Notes: generated from the sequence alone by a model not told the origin. A stretch of 64,000 nucleotides of DNA from Brachyspira alvinipulli ATCC 51933 (GCF_000518245.1 NZ_KI912403.1:320600-384599); one strand, 5' to 3'; shown: positions 8,930 through 18,681, counted from the first letter of the stretch. Translations and numbers: made by a program.

Positions 8930-9370
8930 TTATTTATTCATAAAGTGTAAATGCTTTTTTCTCTTTCTAACTTCATCAACTATTTTTTTTAATGTTATCT
9001 TAGACATAGACTTTTCAAAATCAAGTCTTACAGAATTAAATTCCTCTCCTAAAACATCGAACATAGCACATCCAACAGGGCAAACATGATTAGGCTCATG
9101 AAAATTAAAAAGTCCCCTCTCCTCTTCTGTAAATACTGCTTCATATATGGATAATAAAGTTATATCTTTTTCATCTTTTATTAATCTGCTGCCCTTTTTA
9201 TCTGTTTCTATAATTCCAGCGTCTTGCAATTTAAGTAGAATTCTTCTTATAACAGCTGGATTTGTTTTCACACTCTTTGCTAGTAAATGAGATGTAGTGC
9301 CTTCATTTTCAAAAAATGCTATACATAATACTATATGGGTAGCAACTGATAATTTTGTATTAATCTTCAT
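8930..9370 (-). CDS. Rrf2 family transcriptional regulator
   Basis: A 146-residue protein starting MKINTKLSVATHIVLCIAF. The winged helix contains TTSHLLAKSVKTNPAVIRRI followed by LLKLQDAGIIETDKKGSRLIK, typical of Rrf2/YwnA-type regulators. Only two cysteines occur in the effector region (CPVGC), instead of the three of iron-sulfur-binding IscR/NsrR, so it may sense redox or electrophiles through a Cys pair; this is inference. The start at 9370 was preferred to an upstream ATG at 9424 because the family begins here and the promoter lies between the two. No ribosome binding site is visible. Confidence 0.83.
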   Translation of the reverse strand: MKINTKLSVATHIVLCIAFFENEGTTSHLLAKSVKTNPAVIRRILLKLQDAGIIETDKKGSRLIKDEKDITLLSIYEAVFTEEERGLFNFHEPNHVCPVGCAMFDVLGEEFNSVRLDFEKSMSKITLKKIVDEVRKRKKHLHFMNK

Positions 9371-9377
9371 GCTGTAT

Positions 9378-9406
9378 ATGATAAAATAAAAAATAATTAT
9401 AGTCAA
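9378..9406 (-). promoter_or_regulatory. Promoter of the Rrf2 gene, apparently leaderless
   Basis: Minus strand: TTGACT (9401-9406), 17-bp spacer, TATCAT (9378-9383). The ATG begins 7 nt after the -10, where transcription would start. Confidence 0.55.
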
Positions 9407-9494
9407 TAATTGAATATAAGGCATAGTATATTTTTATTAATATAACAAAAACATATTGTAACAACTTTGGTAACAATTTTTCTACATTTTATTC

Positions 9495-9523
9495 TTGATA
9501 TATATATTGGCAAAGTATATATT
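9495..9523 (+). promoter_or_regulatory. Possible promoter of the beta-propeller lipoprotein
   Basis: TTGATA (9495-9500), 17-bp spacer, TATATT (9518-9523). It is followed by AAGGAG (9539-9544) and the ATG at 9552. A weaker match than the other promoters listed. Confidence 0.4.
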
Positions 9524-9551
9524 ATTGCAAATAATTTTAAGGAGATTCAAA

Positions 9552-10493
9552 ATGAATAAAATTTTTAATGTCATAGCCTTATTTACTTTTATTTTTATAG
9601 TATCATGTTCAAATAATGCAAATAAAGATACAGCATCAACTACTAATACTACTGATACTAATGCAGTAAAACAAGCTGTTGCAATAAATGTTGAAGGAGC
9701 AGCTGCACCAGAAAGTATAAAATTTAGAAATGGTAAATTATATATTGCTAATTTAGGAGACCCTAATACTCCTAAAGATGGTTTTATAATCGTTGCTAAT
9801 GAGGACGGAACAGGTGTTGAAAAATTATTTGAAGGAGAATTAGACAGCCCAAAAGGTTTCTCTTTCTTAACTGATGATATTATTATCATACCAGATCAAG
9901 TTAATGACAGCTCTATGGTAGGAAACTTAGTATTAGCTAACATAAAAGATAAAAAAATCATTACTAAACTTCCAATAGAAGGATCTAAATTCTTAAATGA
10001 TACAGTAGTTATAGATCCTACAACTGTAGCTTTAACTGATACAGGAGCTTCTACAGTTCATTTCATAAAAGTAGATAACAATTCAGCTTTATCAATAACT
10101 TCTTCAGTTACAAATGTAGTTGGTGCTAATGGTATATTCTTAGATAACGGTGTTTTATATATAGCTGGAAGCACATTTGGAGGAGATGCTAACGGAGGAG
10201 ACATTTATACATTAAATATAGATGGTACTGGTTTAACTAAATGGACAGCTTCAAGATTAGGAGCTGGTGCTTTAGACGGTATAGCTATAGCTAATGGTAA
10301 ATTATATGTTTCTGATTGGGGAGAAAACGGTGCTAACAATAATGCTTGCATATATGTATTTGATTTGAATACCAAAGAACAATTAGAAAAAATTGAAGGA
10401 GAATTAAGCGGAGTTGCTGATATAGATTTAGTTAATAATGTTATATATATACCAGAACTTTCTACTAGCTTAATCAAAAAAGTACAATTATAA
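9552..10493 (+). CDS. Beta-propeller (NHL/SMP-30-like) lipoprotein
   Basis: A 313-residue protein with signal MNKIFNVIALFTFIFIVSC and a lipobox Cys at 19, followed by a Thr/Asn/Asp-rich spacer that would extend it from the membrane. The rest consists of repeated beta-strand blades: IKFRNGKLYIANLGDPNTP, GIFLDNGVLYIAGSTFGG, GIAIANGKLYVSDWGENG and IDLVNNVIYIPELST. The N-G-x-LY-[IV] motifs resemble NHL/SMP-30-like propellers. The function is unknown; it may bind a ligand or protein at the envelope. The start follows AAGGAG by 7 bases. A hairpin terminator follows the gene. Confidence 0.78.
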   Translation: MNKIFNVIALFTFIFIVSCSNNANKDTASTTNTTDTNAVKQAVAINVEGAAAPESIKFRNGKLYIANLGDPNTPKDGFIIVANEDGTGVEKLFEGELDSPKGFSFLTDDIIIIPDQVNDSSMVGNLVLANIKDKKIITKLPIEGSKFLNDTVVIDPTTVALTDTGASTVHFIKVDNNSALSITSSVTNVVGANGIFLDNGVLYIAGSTFGGDANGGDIYTLNIDGTGLTKWTASRLGAGALDGIAIANGKLYVSDWGENGANNNACIYVFDLNTKEQLEKIEGELSGVADIDLVNNVIYIPELSTSLIKKVQL

Positions 10494-10525
10494 TTTTTTC
10501 ATTCATAGTACATAATTAATTTCCT

Positions 10526-10558
10526 AAGCATCTCTTATATTTATTATAGGAGGTGCTT
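10526..10558 (+). terminator. Rho-independent terminator
   Basis: 14-bp stem with two G-U pairs (10526-10539 with 10545-10558), a 5-base loop and a following T run. Confidence 0.7.
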
Positions 10559-10693
10559 TTTATTTTAATTATTATGAAAAAATTTTGTATATATTTTTAT
10601 TGTTAATGTTATAATGATATTATATGCAGTTGTATATATTTAGAAAGTATAAAAAATAAAACAGTTTCAAAATATTATTTAAGAGGCTTTATA

Positions 10694-12427
10694 ATGAAAA
10701 AAATATATTTCTTTCTTGTTTGTATAATAATTGGAATATTATCAAATTCATGCTACGATAAGATAACACATAAGATAAAAGTTTATCATAACGGTGACAT
10801 ACTTACAATGAAAGGAGATGAGCCTACTTACGCTAAAGCTATTGAAATAAGAGATAATACTATAATGAAAGTAGTATACACAGATGAAGATGAAAAAAGT
10901 TTATTAAATAATGCTTATGCTGAGGTAATAGATTTAGATGGAAAAACTTTAATGCCGTCTTTTATAGATTCGCACAGCCATATAATAAGATTTGCACAAT
11001 CACTTACAACTGTAGATTTAACTGGATCAACTAATTTATTAGAAATTGCTGAAAAGATTACAAATTATATACAGGTAAATAAATTAAAAGATGATTCTTG
11101 GGTAATAGGATTCGGATATGATAATAATTTATTGCCTGGTAAAAAAAATCCAAACAGAGATGATTTAGATAAAATTTCTACTACACATCCAATATTTATA
11201 ACACATGCTTCAGGGCATGTAGGGGCAATGAACTCAAAAGCATTAGAAGAATTTGGGGTTGATGAAAATACTCCAGATATAGAAGGAGGTGTTATAGAAA
11301 GATATCCTAACAGCAAAAAACCTACTGGATATATGGAAGAAACAGCTTTTATGCATTATGCTCAAAGTATAAATTTTGCAATCACAGATGAAGATTTAAT
11401 GAATTTTATTAATCAGGCAGAAAATGTATATTTAGGATACGGTATTACAACAGCACAGGATGCCTTAATTTCAACAGCAGAATTTCCTCTTATAAACAAT
11501 ATGGTAACAAATAGTAGATTTAATATAGATATCATTGCTTTTATAGATTTGAAGAACTCAGAATCTATTGTTGAAACTAATAAAGAAATGGTTGGAAAAT
11601 ATGTTAACAGATTTAAAATAGGAGGATACAAAATATTTTTAGATGGTTCTCCTCAGGCAAAAACAGCTTGGTTGGATCAGCCTTATATAAGCGGTCCTGC
11701 AAGATATAGAGGATATGGTATATACGATGATGCAGCTGTAGAAAAATATGTTGAAAAAGCATTAGACGATGAATTGCAGCTTCAAGCACATTGCAACGGA
11801 GATGCAGCAGCAGAACAATACATTAATGCTTTCAGCAATGTTATGAATAGAAGAAATACTACCAACAATTACAGGGCTGTATTAGTACATAGCCAGATAA
11901 TACAAGAAGAACAATATAAATCTATGGCAGATCTCAATATAATACCTTCAATATTTGTAGCACATGTATATTATTGGGGTGATACACATTTAGAAAATTT
12001 AGGAATGGAAAGAGCTTCTCAAATAAGTGCTTCAAAAACAGCATTAAATAATAATTTAGCTTTCACATATCATCAAGACACACCTGTTATAAAACCTAAT
12101 ATGATTGAAACAGTATGGTGTGCTGTTAATAGAATAACTAAAGATGGAGTATTATTAGGTGAAAATCAAAAGGTTACACCTTATGAAGCATTAAAAGCTA
12201 TTACTATAAATGCCGCATATCAAAATAAAGAAGAGTATTTAAAAGGAACTATAGAAGAAGGCAAATTGGCAGATTTGGTAGTACTTAGTGATAATCCTAT
12301 AAAATGCGATCCTATGAATATAAAGGATATTGAAGTTATTGAAACTATAAAAGAAGGAAAAACTCTTTATTCAAGAAGCAAAATAAATACAAGATTTAAT
12401 AATGTAAGTCTTAGTTTTAATAAATAA
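10694..12427 (+). CDS. Amidohydrolase (YtcJ-like) lipoprotein
   Basis: A 577-residue metal-dependent hydrolase of the amidohydrolase-3/YtcJ type. A lipoprotein signal (ending ILSNSC, Cys about 20) puts it outside the inner membrane, unusual for this mostly cytoplasmic family. Metal-binding and catalytic motifs are visible: PSFIDSHSHIIRFA early on, FITHASGHVGAMNS, LQLQAHCNGDAA, LVHSQI and FTYHQDTPVI. The C-terminal strand (GKLADLVVLSDNPI) closes the composite beta-sandwich seen in the family. The substrate is unknown; relatives act on amides or formamides. It starts 7 bases after an AAGAGG site. Confidence 0.85.
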   Translation: MKKIYFFLVCIIIGILSNSCYDKITHKIKVYHNGDILTMKGDEPTYAKAIEIRDNTIMKVVYTDEDEKSLLNNAYAEVIDLDGKTLMPSFIDSHSHIIRFAQSLTTVDLTGSTNLLEIAEKITNYIQVNKLKDDSWVIGFGYDNNLLPGKKNPNRDDLDKISTTHPIFITHASGHVGAMNSKALEEFGVDENTPDIEGGVIERYPNSKKPTGYMEETAFMHYAQSINFAITDEDLMNFINQAENVYLGYGITTAQDALISTAEFPLINNMVTNSRFNIDIIAFIDLKNSESIVETNKEMVGKYVNRFKIGGYKIFLDGSPQAKTAWLDQPYISGPARYRGYGIYDDAAVEKYVEKALDDELQLQAHCNGDAAAEQYINAFSNVMNRRNTTNNYRAVLVHSQIIQEEQYKSMADLNIIPSIFVAHVYYWGDTHLENLGMERASQISASKTALNNNLAFTYHQDTPVIKPNMIETVWCAVNRITKDGVLLGENQKVTPYEALKAITINAAYQNKEEYLKGTIEEGKLADLVVLSDNPIKCDPMNIKDIEVIETIKEGKTLYSRSKINTRFNNVSLSFNK

Positions 12428-12433
12428 AATATA

Positions 12434-12462
12434 TTTACAAATACATACAAATGTGATATAAT
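12434..12462 (+). promoter_or_regulatory. Promoter before the diadenylate cyclase gene
   Basis: TTTACA (12434-12439), 17-bp spacer, TATAAT (12457-12462), 10 nt before the ATG at 12473. The leader would be only about 3 nt. It lies just after the amidohydrolase stop. Confidence 0.6.
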
Positions 12463-12472
12463 ATATAGGTAT

Positions 12473-13252
12473 ATGCTTTATAATATTAATAATTTTATAT
12501 CTACAACAAATTGGAGATATCTTTCTTATGGTATTGATATAATATTAGTTGCAATATTATTTTATATAATATATATGCTTATGTATAATACAAGAGCATA
12601 TAGCATAGCCATTGGATTTATAATATTATTTTTCATCACTTTAATAGCAAAAATATTCGGACTTGCAACATTATCATGGATATTTGATAAATTCTTTCAA
12701 GTTGGACTTATTGCTATAGTAGTGCTTTTCCAAGCAGAAATAAAGCATGGACTTAGAATATTGGGAGGACGTGCCTTTTTAAAAAAATCCTTTAGATATG
12801 ATGAAGATCAAATACAAAAGATTTTGAGTGCAACATTTAACTTATCGTATAAAGGATATGGAGCCTTAATAGTATTTCAAAGAAACATATCATTGCATTC
12901 TTTAGTTGATAAAGCCGTTAAGCTTAATGCTGATATATCTATAGAACTTATAGAATCTATATTTTTTAAGAATAATCCAATACATGACGGAGCGGCTATT
13001 ATTATGGAAAATAGAATAGTAGCAGCGAGTGCATATTTGCCTCTCACAGAAATAGAACCTAAAATAAAAAATAGAAGACTTGGTACAAGACATAGAGCCG
13101 CACTTGGTGTATCCGAACAAACTGATGCTGTTGTAGTTGTAGTTTCAGAAGAGACACAATGCGTATCTATAGTGCATAATGGCATATTAGAATATAATTT
13201 AAGCAGAGAAGAATTGGATAAAAGACTTGGAGAACTTTTAGAAATAAAATGA
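12473..13252 (+). CDS. cdaA: Diadenylate cyclase CdaA
   Basis: A 259-residue membrane enzyme that joins two ATP molecules into cyclic di-AMP. Three N-terminal hydrophobic helices (about residues 17-36, 42-58 and 66-82) precede the DisA_N catalytic domain. The domain shows the two diagnostic motifs: DGAAI (D172) and RHRAALG (R206-H207-R208). The length is usual for CdaA/DacA. It overlaps the next gene, a YbbR-domain protein, by 4 bp, which is the conserved cdaA-cdaR arrangement. Expected roles are control of potassium and osmotic balance and of the cell wall. Confidence 0.93.
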   Translation: MLYNINNFISTTNWRYLSYGIDIILVAILFYIIYMLMYNTRAYSIAIGFIILFFITLIAKIFGLATLSWIFDKFFQVGLIAIVVLFQAEIKHGLRILGGRAFLKKSFRYDEDQIQKILSATFNLSYKGYGALIVFQRNISLHSLVDKAVKLNADISIELIESIFFKNNPIHDGAAIIMENRIVAASAYLPLTEIEPKIKNRRLGTRHRAALGVSEQTDAVVVVVSEETQCVSIVHNGILEYNLSREELDKRLGELLEIK

Positions 13253-14238
13253 GTAACAAGAAAAAGCTAAATATTAAAAAATTTAATTATAAAAAGGCGT
13301 TAAATTATATAACGAACAGATTTTGGATTAAATTATTATGTCTTGCTATGTCTTTCTTATTATTTTTATTTGTAAGATATCAAAAAGAATATACCAAAGA
13401 TTATGTTACTAAAATAGAAATAAAAAATATACCTCCAAAATTATTGATAGCTAATGATGTTCAGGAAAATACTACAATAACTTTGAAAGGATTTAAAGAT
13501 AATGTTTATGAACTTCCAACAGCATTTAGTACTTATATAGATCTCACAAATGCATCTATAGGAAGCAACATGTATGAAGTGTATTTAGTTGGAGATATAG
13601 ATTATACAAAAATGAATATTACTGTAAATCCAAGTAAAATACCTGTTATATTAGATGAATTAGCATATAAAACTGTTCCAATAGAACCTTCAACTACAGG
13701 TATAACTTCATTAGGATTAGATATTGATAATATTATAATAAATCCATCAAATACAATTATATCAGGTCCTAAAACATTAATATCTGCTATAGATAGTGTA
13801 AAAACATATAATATAGATTTAAATGATAAATATTTGGATTATTCTACAATATCAAGAGTAAATGTACCTAAAAATATTAAATCTGATGTATCAAGAGTTA
13901 ATGTAAGCATTATTTTTAATAAAGATGTAGAAGTAGTAGAGTTTAATAATATCATTGTGAGCTTTGATAATTTGGACAGCAGATTCACAGTAAACTCTGC
14001 AGAAGGATTTATAGTAAATAAAGTTGTGTTAGAAGCAAATAAAAGTTTCCTTACTAATGTATCAGCCGATGATATATTATTATCATTAGATTTAAAAGAT
14101 ATAACCAATACTGGTAAATACTCTAACATATCAGTTGAAGCTAATATACCTATGAATACAAAATTAATAAAAATAGAACCCTCATATTTTGACATAGAAA
14201 TATCAGCTAAAAGTAACAGTAATACTACAAATAAATAG
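13249..14238 (+). CDS. cdaR: YbbR-domain protein, CdaA regulator
   Basis: A 329-residue protein with one N-terminal membrane helix (FWIKLLCLAMSFLLFLFV, about 25-42) followed by tandem YbbR-like beta domains. Each domain contains the PxxVxxxGP-type element, for example NIIINPSNTIISGPKTLISA. It would sit outside the inner membrane and bind CdaA. ATGA overlap with cdaA gives translational coupling. Standard CdaR has three to four YbbR domains; here I count about three. Confidence 0.85.
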   Translation: MSNKKKLNIKKFNYKKALNYITNRFWIKLLCLAMSFLLFLFVRYQKEYTKDYVTKIEIKNIPPKLLIANDVQENTTITLKGFKDNVYELPTAFSTYIDLTNASIGSNMYEVYLVGDIDYTKMNITVNPSKIPVILDELAYKTVPIEPSTTGITSLGLDIDNIIINPSNTIISGPKTLISAIDSVKTYNIDLNDKYLDYSTISRVNVPKNIKSDVSRVNVSIIFNKDVEVVEFNNIIVSFDNLDSRFTVNSAEGFIVNKVVLEANKSFLTNVSADDILLSLDLKDITNTGKYSNISVEANIPMNTKLIKIEPSYFDIEISAKSNSNTTNK

Positions 14239-14253
14239 GTAAATCAATAATTA

Positions 14254-14616
14254 ATGAAAAAATTAAGATACGGGGATATAATAATATTTCTATTTATAAT
14301 AATATTCTCATTTTTTTACGCTAAAAAAATAATAACAGGAAAAAGCAATAAAGTCATTATAGATACTTATGAAAAATCTTTCAGATATGATTTAAATACA
14401 GACAGAGAAATAAAAATAAATGGATTATTAGGAGAATCTAAAATAGTTATAAGCAATAATCAAATTATGTTTGAAGAATCCCCTTGCAGAGATAAATTAT
14501 GTATTAAAGCAGGAGTGTTAAAAAATGCTCCTATAATATGCATGCCTAATGGTATAATTATAAGATTTGAAAAAAATGTTGAGAATAATTTAGAAATAGA
14601 TTCTATTGTTCAATAG
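14254..14616 (+). CDS. NusG domain II-containing protein
   Basis: A 120-residue protein with one N-terminal helix (IIIFLFIIIFSFFYAKKI) and an extracytoplasmic domain containing SPCRDKLCIKAG and then PIICMPNGIIIRFE. This matches the stand-alone NusG-domain-II family. The family commonly sits beside a HepI/Gx-type transporter gene, as here (8 bp apart). The function is unknown; the two cysteines may form a disulfide or bind a ligand. It probably continues the cdaA-cdaR operon (15-bp gap). Confidence 0.8.
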   Translation: MKKLRYGDIIIFLFIIIFSFFYAKKIITGKSNKVIIDTYEKSFRYDLNTDREIKINGLLGESKIVISNNQIMFEESPCRDKLCIKAGVLKNAPIICMPNGIIIRFEKNVENNLEIDSIVQ

Positions 14617-14624
14617 GGATAATT

Positions 14625-15137
14625 ATGGTATTTTTTGAAAGTATTAAATCACATACAGGAAAAAGAAGAATTTATGATATAATATTTTTTGCTTTTATAT
14701 CATCATTTATCGCTGCAGTTGAAAATATGTTTCCAAGACCTATACCATATTTTAGAATAGGTTTTTCATTTATAGTTATATTAATGGTTATAGATGTATT
14801 TAAATTTAGAGAATTACTGCTTTTAATACTGATAAAAAATGTATCTGTAGCTATAGTTTTTGCATATATATTAACTCCCCCATTCTATTTAGGTCTATGC
14901 GGAGGTATAATGTCCGTTATCATAATGAAGCTGATGAGTTATTTAAAAAATACATTCTCAATTTTTGGTATAAGTTTAGCCGGAGCTTTAGTAAGCAATC
15001 TATCTCAGGCATTTTTATCAAAATATTTATTTAATCTGCCGGATATTAGATTTTTGATAGTTCCAGTATTTATACTATCACTTATAACAGGAAGTGTAGT
15101 AGGTGTTATAACAATGATATTATATAACAATGAATAA
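14625..15137 (+). CDS. Gx transporter / HepI-like membrane protein
   Basis: A 170-residue, five- to six-helix membrane protein. VENMFPRPIPYFRIGFSF and the glycine-rich YLGLCGGIMSVIIM and GISLAGALVSNLSQAF segments match the Gx-transporter family, once called heptaprenyl diphosphate synthase component I. It follows the NusG-II protein as in many Firmicutes. Its substrate is not known; the old synthase name is misleading. It converges on the next gene with only 2 bp between stops and no terminator between them. Confidence 0.78.
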   Translation: MVFFESIKSHTGKRRIYDIIFFAFISSFIAAVENMFPRPIPYFRIGFSFIVILMVIDVFKFRELLLLILIKNVSVAIVFAYILTPPFYLGLCGGIMSVIIMKLMSYLKNTFSIFGISLAGALVSNLSQAFLSKYLFNLPDIRFLIVPVFILSLITGSVVGVITMILYNNE

Positions 15138-15139
15138 AA

Positions 15140-16882
15140 TTATTTATTTATTAAAGTGTGAAAATACTTTTTGCCTCTTAATATATCCTCCGATAATATT
15201 CTTTGAGCTTCATTTTGCCTATATGATAAACTCTCCTTATCTACTTCAATTTTTACTATCTTACCATTATCATTTGTATAAAAAGAATTGTAAAATCTTA
15301 TAATATTATCTGTTTTATCCTTATAAAGGAGTGATATTATAGAGTTTGTATAATCTATTTTTGCATTAGCAGCAATAAACATAGGTATATTTTCTGGAGG
15401 AAAACCATCCTCTTCAAATTTATAAATACCATTTGTACCATTCCATATTAATATAGGGGAAATCGTATATGTAGTGAAAAAATCTTTTTTTATATTTTGA
15501 TCTATATTTGAATTATGTATTATATTTTTTAAATATGGATATAAATGATCATGTTTAAATATTATAAGAGCATCTGGATATTTTTCTAATATTACATCTC
15601 TAGTATCTATTATATCTTTTGCTGATAATGCTGAATTTTCCATCGTTTCTACAAGAACAGGTATGTCTTTTTTACTTATTTTATCCATAAGCCTTTTATT
15701 ATTCTCATATACATCTAAATCATTTTCAACATGACTTCCAGCATGCCCCATAAATGTAAAGCCAGACAAAAATATAGGCTTATCACTTTCATTTGTTTTT
15801 ATATAATTTTTTATATTTGTAAGTCCCAAATTGAATACAACATCATCCATTCCAATATTAGGAAATAATGCATCAAGATAATATGTAACACCTGATTCCT
15901 CTAATGCTATTGTATGATATCCATTTTCTTTCATCAAATATGGTAAAGTTGAATATATTGGTGTTTTTTGTTTTTTTGGAAATAATGGAGAACTTCCTAT
16001 CAAACCGGATGTTCTTGCAAATAAACTGCCGTAACTGTCATTAGGTCCTACTTTTGTAGAATTGCTTGCCCATTCTCTATATTCTTTAGAAAAAGGATCT
16101 TTATCCATAAGAGGTAAAAAATGCTCATAATCATAAAAAGATTCCATAAATATAACAAATACATTTCTTTTTATCTTATTATCATAAGGAACTATCAATT
16201 TTGATATATCTCTTATACTTTCTGCTTCTTTCAATAAATTAAATGCCGCCTCTACATTATCTTTATTTGCAGTTATTTTTATTGATTTATCATAAGATAT
16301 TCTATAGCTTATAGTATTTATGATACCATATCTATTTGCTATATCTATATAATCAGCATATATTGATTTTATAGCAACAGGTCTAAAAAATGATATATAA
16401 GTTACAGCTGCAACTATTAAAGTCATTATAATAGCTTTCTTTATATTTATTTTGTATATTCTATAAAGTCTATATATAAAATATACAGCATAAGCCAATA
16501 GAAGACCAAAATAAAGTGTTGTTGCTGATATTGTAATTATTTGCATATATAAAGGTAATACCTCTATTAAAGAAGGATACATATCAGGCATATCTGTAAA
16601 AAATAATGGTTTAGCTTCTATTGTTATTCCAAGAGGCTCTATAGTAAAAAAAGAAAATACAACAACTACTATAAATAAATATGATGTTATTTTATTTTTA
16701 TTGGAAAGTATATATGATATCAAAGAAAATATATAAGCATAAATAATATCTATTATATTAAAATCAACTTTATTTACTGAAAACATAGGAAACAATAATT
16801 GAGTTATTAAATAGTATAATATTAGAATTATTAAAAAAGAAACTATATAAAAACTATTATTTTTTAATGCTAAATTTTTCAT
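15140..16882 (-). CDS. LTA synthase-like membrane sulfatase-family enzyme
   Basis: A 580-residue protein with five hydrophobic helices in the first 170 residues and a periplasmic alkaline-phosphatase-superfamily domain. Likely metal and catalytic sites are FVIFMESFYDYEHF, SLFARTSGLIGSSPLFP (nucleophile Thr in ART), FMGHAGSHVEND and FKHDHLYPYL. The layout is that of lipoteichoic acid synthase and related phosphoglycerol or phosphoethanolamine transferases. Because the organism appears diderm, the target is more likely a periplasmic glycan, lipid or glycolipid than true LTA. It is transcribed alone. Confidence 0.8.
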   Translation of the reverse strand: MKNLALKNNSFYIVSFLIILILYYLITQLLFPMFSVNKVDFNIIDIIYAYIFSLISYILSNKNKITSYLFIVVVVFSFFTIEPLGITIEAKPLFFTDMPDMYPSLIEVLPLYMQIITISATTLYFGLLLAYAVYFIYRLYRIYKINIKKAIIMTLIVAAVTYISFFRPVAIKSIYADYIDIANRYGIINTISYRISYDKSIKITANKDNVEAAFNLLKEAESIRDISKLIVPYDNKIKRNVFVIFMESFYDYEHFLPLMDKDPFSKEYREWASNSTKVGPNDSYGSLFARTSGLIGSSPLFPKKQKTPIYSTLPYLMKENGYHTIALEESGVTYYLDALFPNIGMDDVVFNLGLTNIKNYIKTNESDKPIFLSGFTFMGHAGSHVENDLDVYENNKRLMDKISKKDIPVLVETMENSALSAKDIIDTRDVILEKYPDALIIFKHDHLYPYLKNIIHNSNIDQNIKKDFFTTYTISPILIWNGTNGIYKFEEDGFPPENIPMFIAANAKIDYTNSIISLLYKDKTDNIIRFYNSFYTNDNGKIVKIEVDKESLSYRQNEAQRILSEDILRGKKYFHTLINK

Positions 16883-17014
16883 ATATTTATCCGTTTAAAA
16901 ATATAAATAATATATTCTAAAAATTATATAATATAATTTATTTTCTACAAATAATTTTTAATAAAAAAATGTTTCATTTGTAAAAAATATATATTTTTAT
17001 GTAAATTTAATATG

Positions 17015-17043
17015 TTGTATAATATGTTAACACATGTTATTAT
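17015..17043 (+). promoter_or_regulatory. Promoter of the duplicated outer-membrane gene block
   Basis: TTGTAT (17015-17020), 17-bp spacer, TATTAT (17038-17043), with AAGGTC before the ATG at 17071. The four genes downstream are closely spaced on the same strand and have no terminator until 20339. Confidence 0.55.
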
Positions 17044-17070
17044 ATTCAATAAACAAATATAAGGTCAAAA

Positions 17071-17850
17071 ATGAAATCAGTAAAAATACTAATTATATTA
17101 CTAGTTGTAAGTTCAACATCATTTGCTAAAAGCGGATTAGAACTAGGTATTTTTGTGCCGTTAGGAATGAGCATAGGAATACATTACTTTAATAAACCTC
17201 CTTCAAATTTTACTAAACAGCAAACTAATAACTATAATACTTACATAAGCAATAATACAAGAACTTCACATATAGGTTTTGAAGCTGGGGTATTATTTCA
17301 GGCAGGATACAGATTAGAGCTTAATAGAGATATAAGTTTTAGTTTTATGGGAGAATTTGGATACAACAGAGATACATTTAATTACAGACTTAAAGATGAC
17401 AATACAAACTCTTTAGCTCTAAAAATGCAGCATTATAAATATTATAGTTTTGACAGTATAGTTATTGGAGTATTGCCTAAATTCAATTATAAAAGATTTT
17501 CTATAGGTATAGGAGCAGGAATGAAAATTTTTGTTCACGGTACCATTAATGATTCGTACTATAATAAATTATTAGGCTATAGTGATGAAACTATAAAAAT
17601 AATTAATACCAAAAACTACAAAGACTATTTTTCAAGTAATATAATACCATATCTAAAATTAACATTGGATTATGCAGTATATACATCCCGTAAATTTGAT
17701 TTTGTTATAGGCGGATATATTAGCTATGACTTTGCTTTGAAATATAATGATAAAAGTAAAGGCAACAATCAGCTTAACAATCCTATAGAAAATATATCCA
17801 GTCTTGATATAGGTTTGCAGCTTGGTACTAAAATAAGGCCAATGAATTAG
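17071..17850 (+). CDS. Secreted outer-membrane beta-barrel-like protein, copy 1
   Basis: A 259-residue protein with a cleavable signal (MKSVKILIILLVVSSTSFA) and a body of alternating hydrophobic strands ending IGLQLGTKIRPMN. Strands such as FEAGVLFQAGYRLELNRDIS, FSIGIGAGMKIFV and IGGYISYDFAL suggest an eight- to ten-strand outer membrane barrel. I recognise no named family. It is paralogous along its length to the gene that follows 34 bp later, sharing KSGLE[LI]GIFVPLG and the NRD[IF]SFS element. It likely heads an operon with the lipoproteins downstream. Confidence 0.7.
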   Translation: MKSVKILIILLVVSSTSFAKSGLELGIFVPLGMSIGIHYFNKPPSNFTKQQTNNYNTYISNNTRTSHIGFEAGVLFQAGYRLELNRDISFSFMGEFGYNRDTFNYRLKDDNTNSLALKMQHYKYYSFDSIVIGVLPKFNYKRFSIGIGAGMKIFVHGTINDSYYNKLLGYSDETIKIINTKNYKDYFSSNIIPYLKLTLDYAVYTSRKFDFVIGGYISYDFALKYNDKSKGNNQLNNPIENISSLDIGLQLGTKIRPMN

Positions 17851-17884
17851 AAAATATAAAATAAGGTTATAAACAGAGAAAATT

Positions 17885-18661
17885 ATGAAAAAATTATTAA
17901 ATATATTTATAATAGTATTATTAGCATCTGGAACTTTATTTGCTAAAAGCGGTTTAGAAATCGGTATATTTGTACCGTTAGGAATTGGAGTTGGAATTAA
18001 TCAATATGCTTTAACAAATAATAATGCTACTCAGCAGCAGCAAGAAAACTTTAATGCAGCTGTTAAACAGGCCAATAAAAACTCAGGTGTTGGTTTTGAT
18101 GCTGGGGTTTTATTTCATATAGGATATAGATTTGACATAAACAGAGATTTCAGTTTCAGCCTGCTTGGTGAAATAGGATATACTCATGATGAATTTGTAT
18201 TTTATAGAAAAAGCGGTGATAAGATTTATAAAAATGATTTTAACTATATGTTTGAAAGTCTTGCCTTTGGTATTTATCCAAAATTAAATTGGAAAAAATT
18301 TTCATTTGGAATTAATGCTGGTATCAAAGTACCTTTATATGCTAGAATAATATCATCATATATGAATTATAATACATTATATATCAATAGAAATATAGAA
18401 CATTATAATGCATCACAAATGGAAAAAATATTCAGCAACCCTATTATAATACCTTATCTAAAATTTTCAGTAGAATACTCTATTTATACTGATAAAAAAT
18501 TTGCTATTGCTCTAGGCGGTTATATAGGAGGAGACTTCGGAATGACATTAAAAAATCCTACACTTAATAATAATCAGGCTCTTGCCAAAATGACAAAACA
18601 AACAATATCCAGCTTTGATATTGGTTTTCAAGCAGGTATTAAGATACTGCCTTCTAATTAA
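17885..18661 (+). CDS. Secreted outer-membrane beta-barrel-like protein, copy 2
   Basis: A 258-residue paralogue of the previous gene with its own signal peptide (MKKLLNIFIIVLLASGTLFA). Shared landmarks are KSGLEIGIFVPLGIGVGI, GFDAGVLFHIGYRFDINRDF, FGIYPKLNWKKFSFGINAG and a C terminus IGFQAGIKILPSN. The copies are aligned from end to end, so this is a tandem gene duplication; the loops differ most, as expected for surface-exposed segments of a barrel. Twenty bp separate it from the metzincin lipoprotein gene. The function is unknown. Confidence 0.7.
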   Translation: MKKLLNIFIIVLLASGTLFAKSGLEIGIFVPLGIGVGINQYALTNNNATQQQQENFNAAVKQANKNSGVGFDAGVLFHIGYRFDINRDFSFSLLGEIGYTHDEFVFYRKSGDKIYKNDFNYMFESLAFGIYPKLNWKKFSFGINAGIKVPLYARIISSYMNYNTLYINRNIEHYNASQMEKIFSNPIIIPYLKFSVEYSIYTDKKFAIALGGYIGGDFGMTLKNPTLNNNQALAKMTKQTISSFDIGFQAGIKILPSN

Positions 18662-18681
18662 ATTATATTGGAGAAATATTA

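Noticed and set aside
12877-13185. Minus-strand reading frame opposite cdaA
   Set aside because: It mirrors the codon pattern of a certain gene and has no start site, domain or promoter; many similar frames opposite real genes were left out for the same reason.
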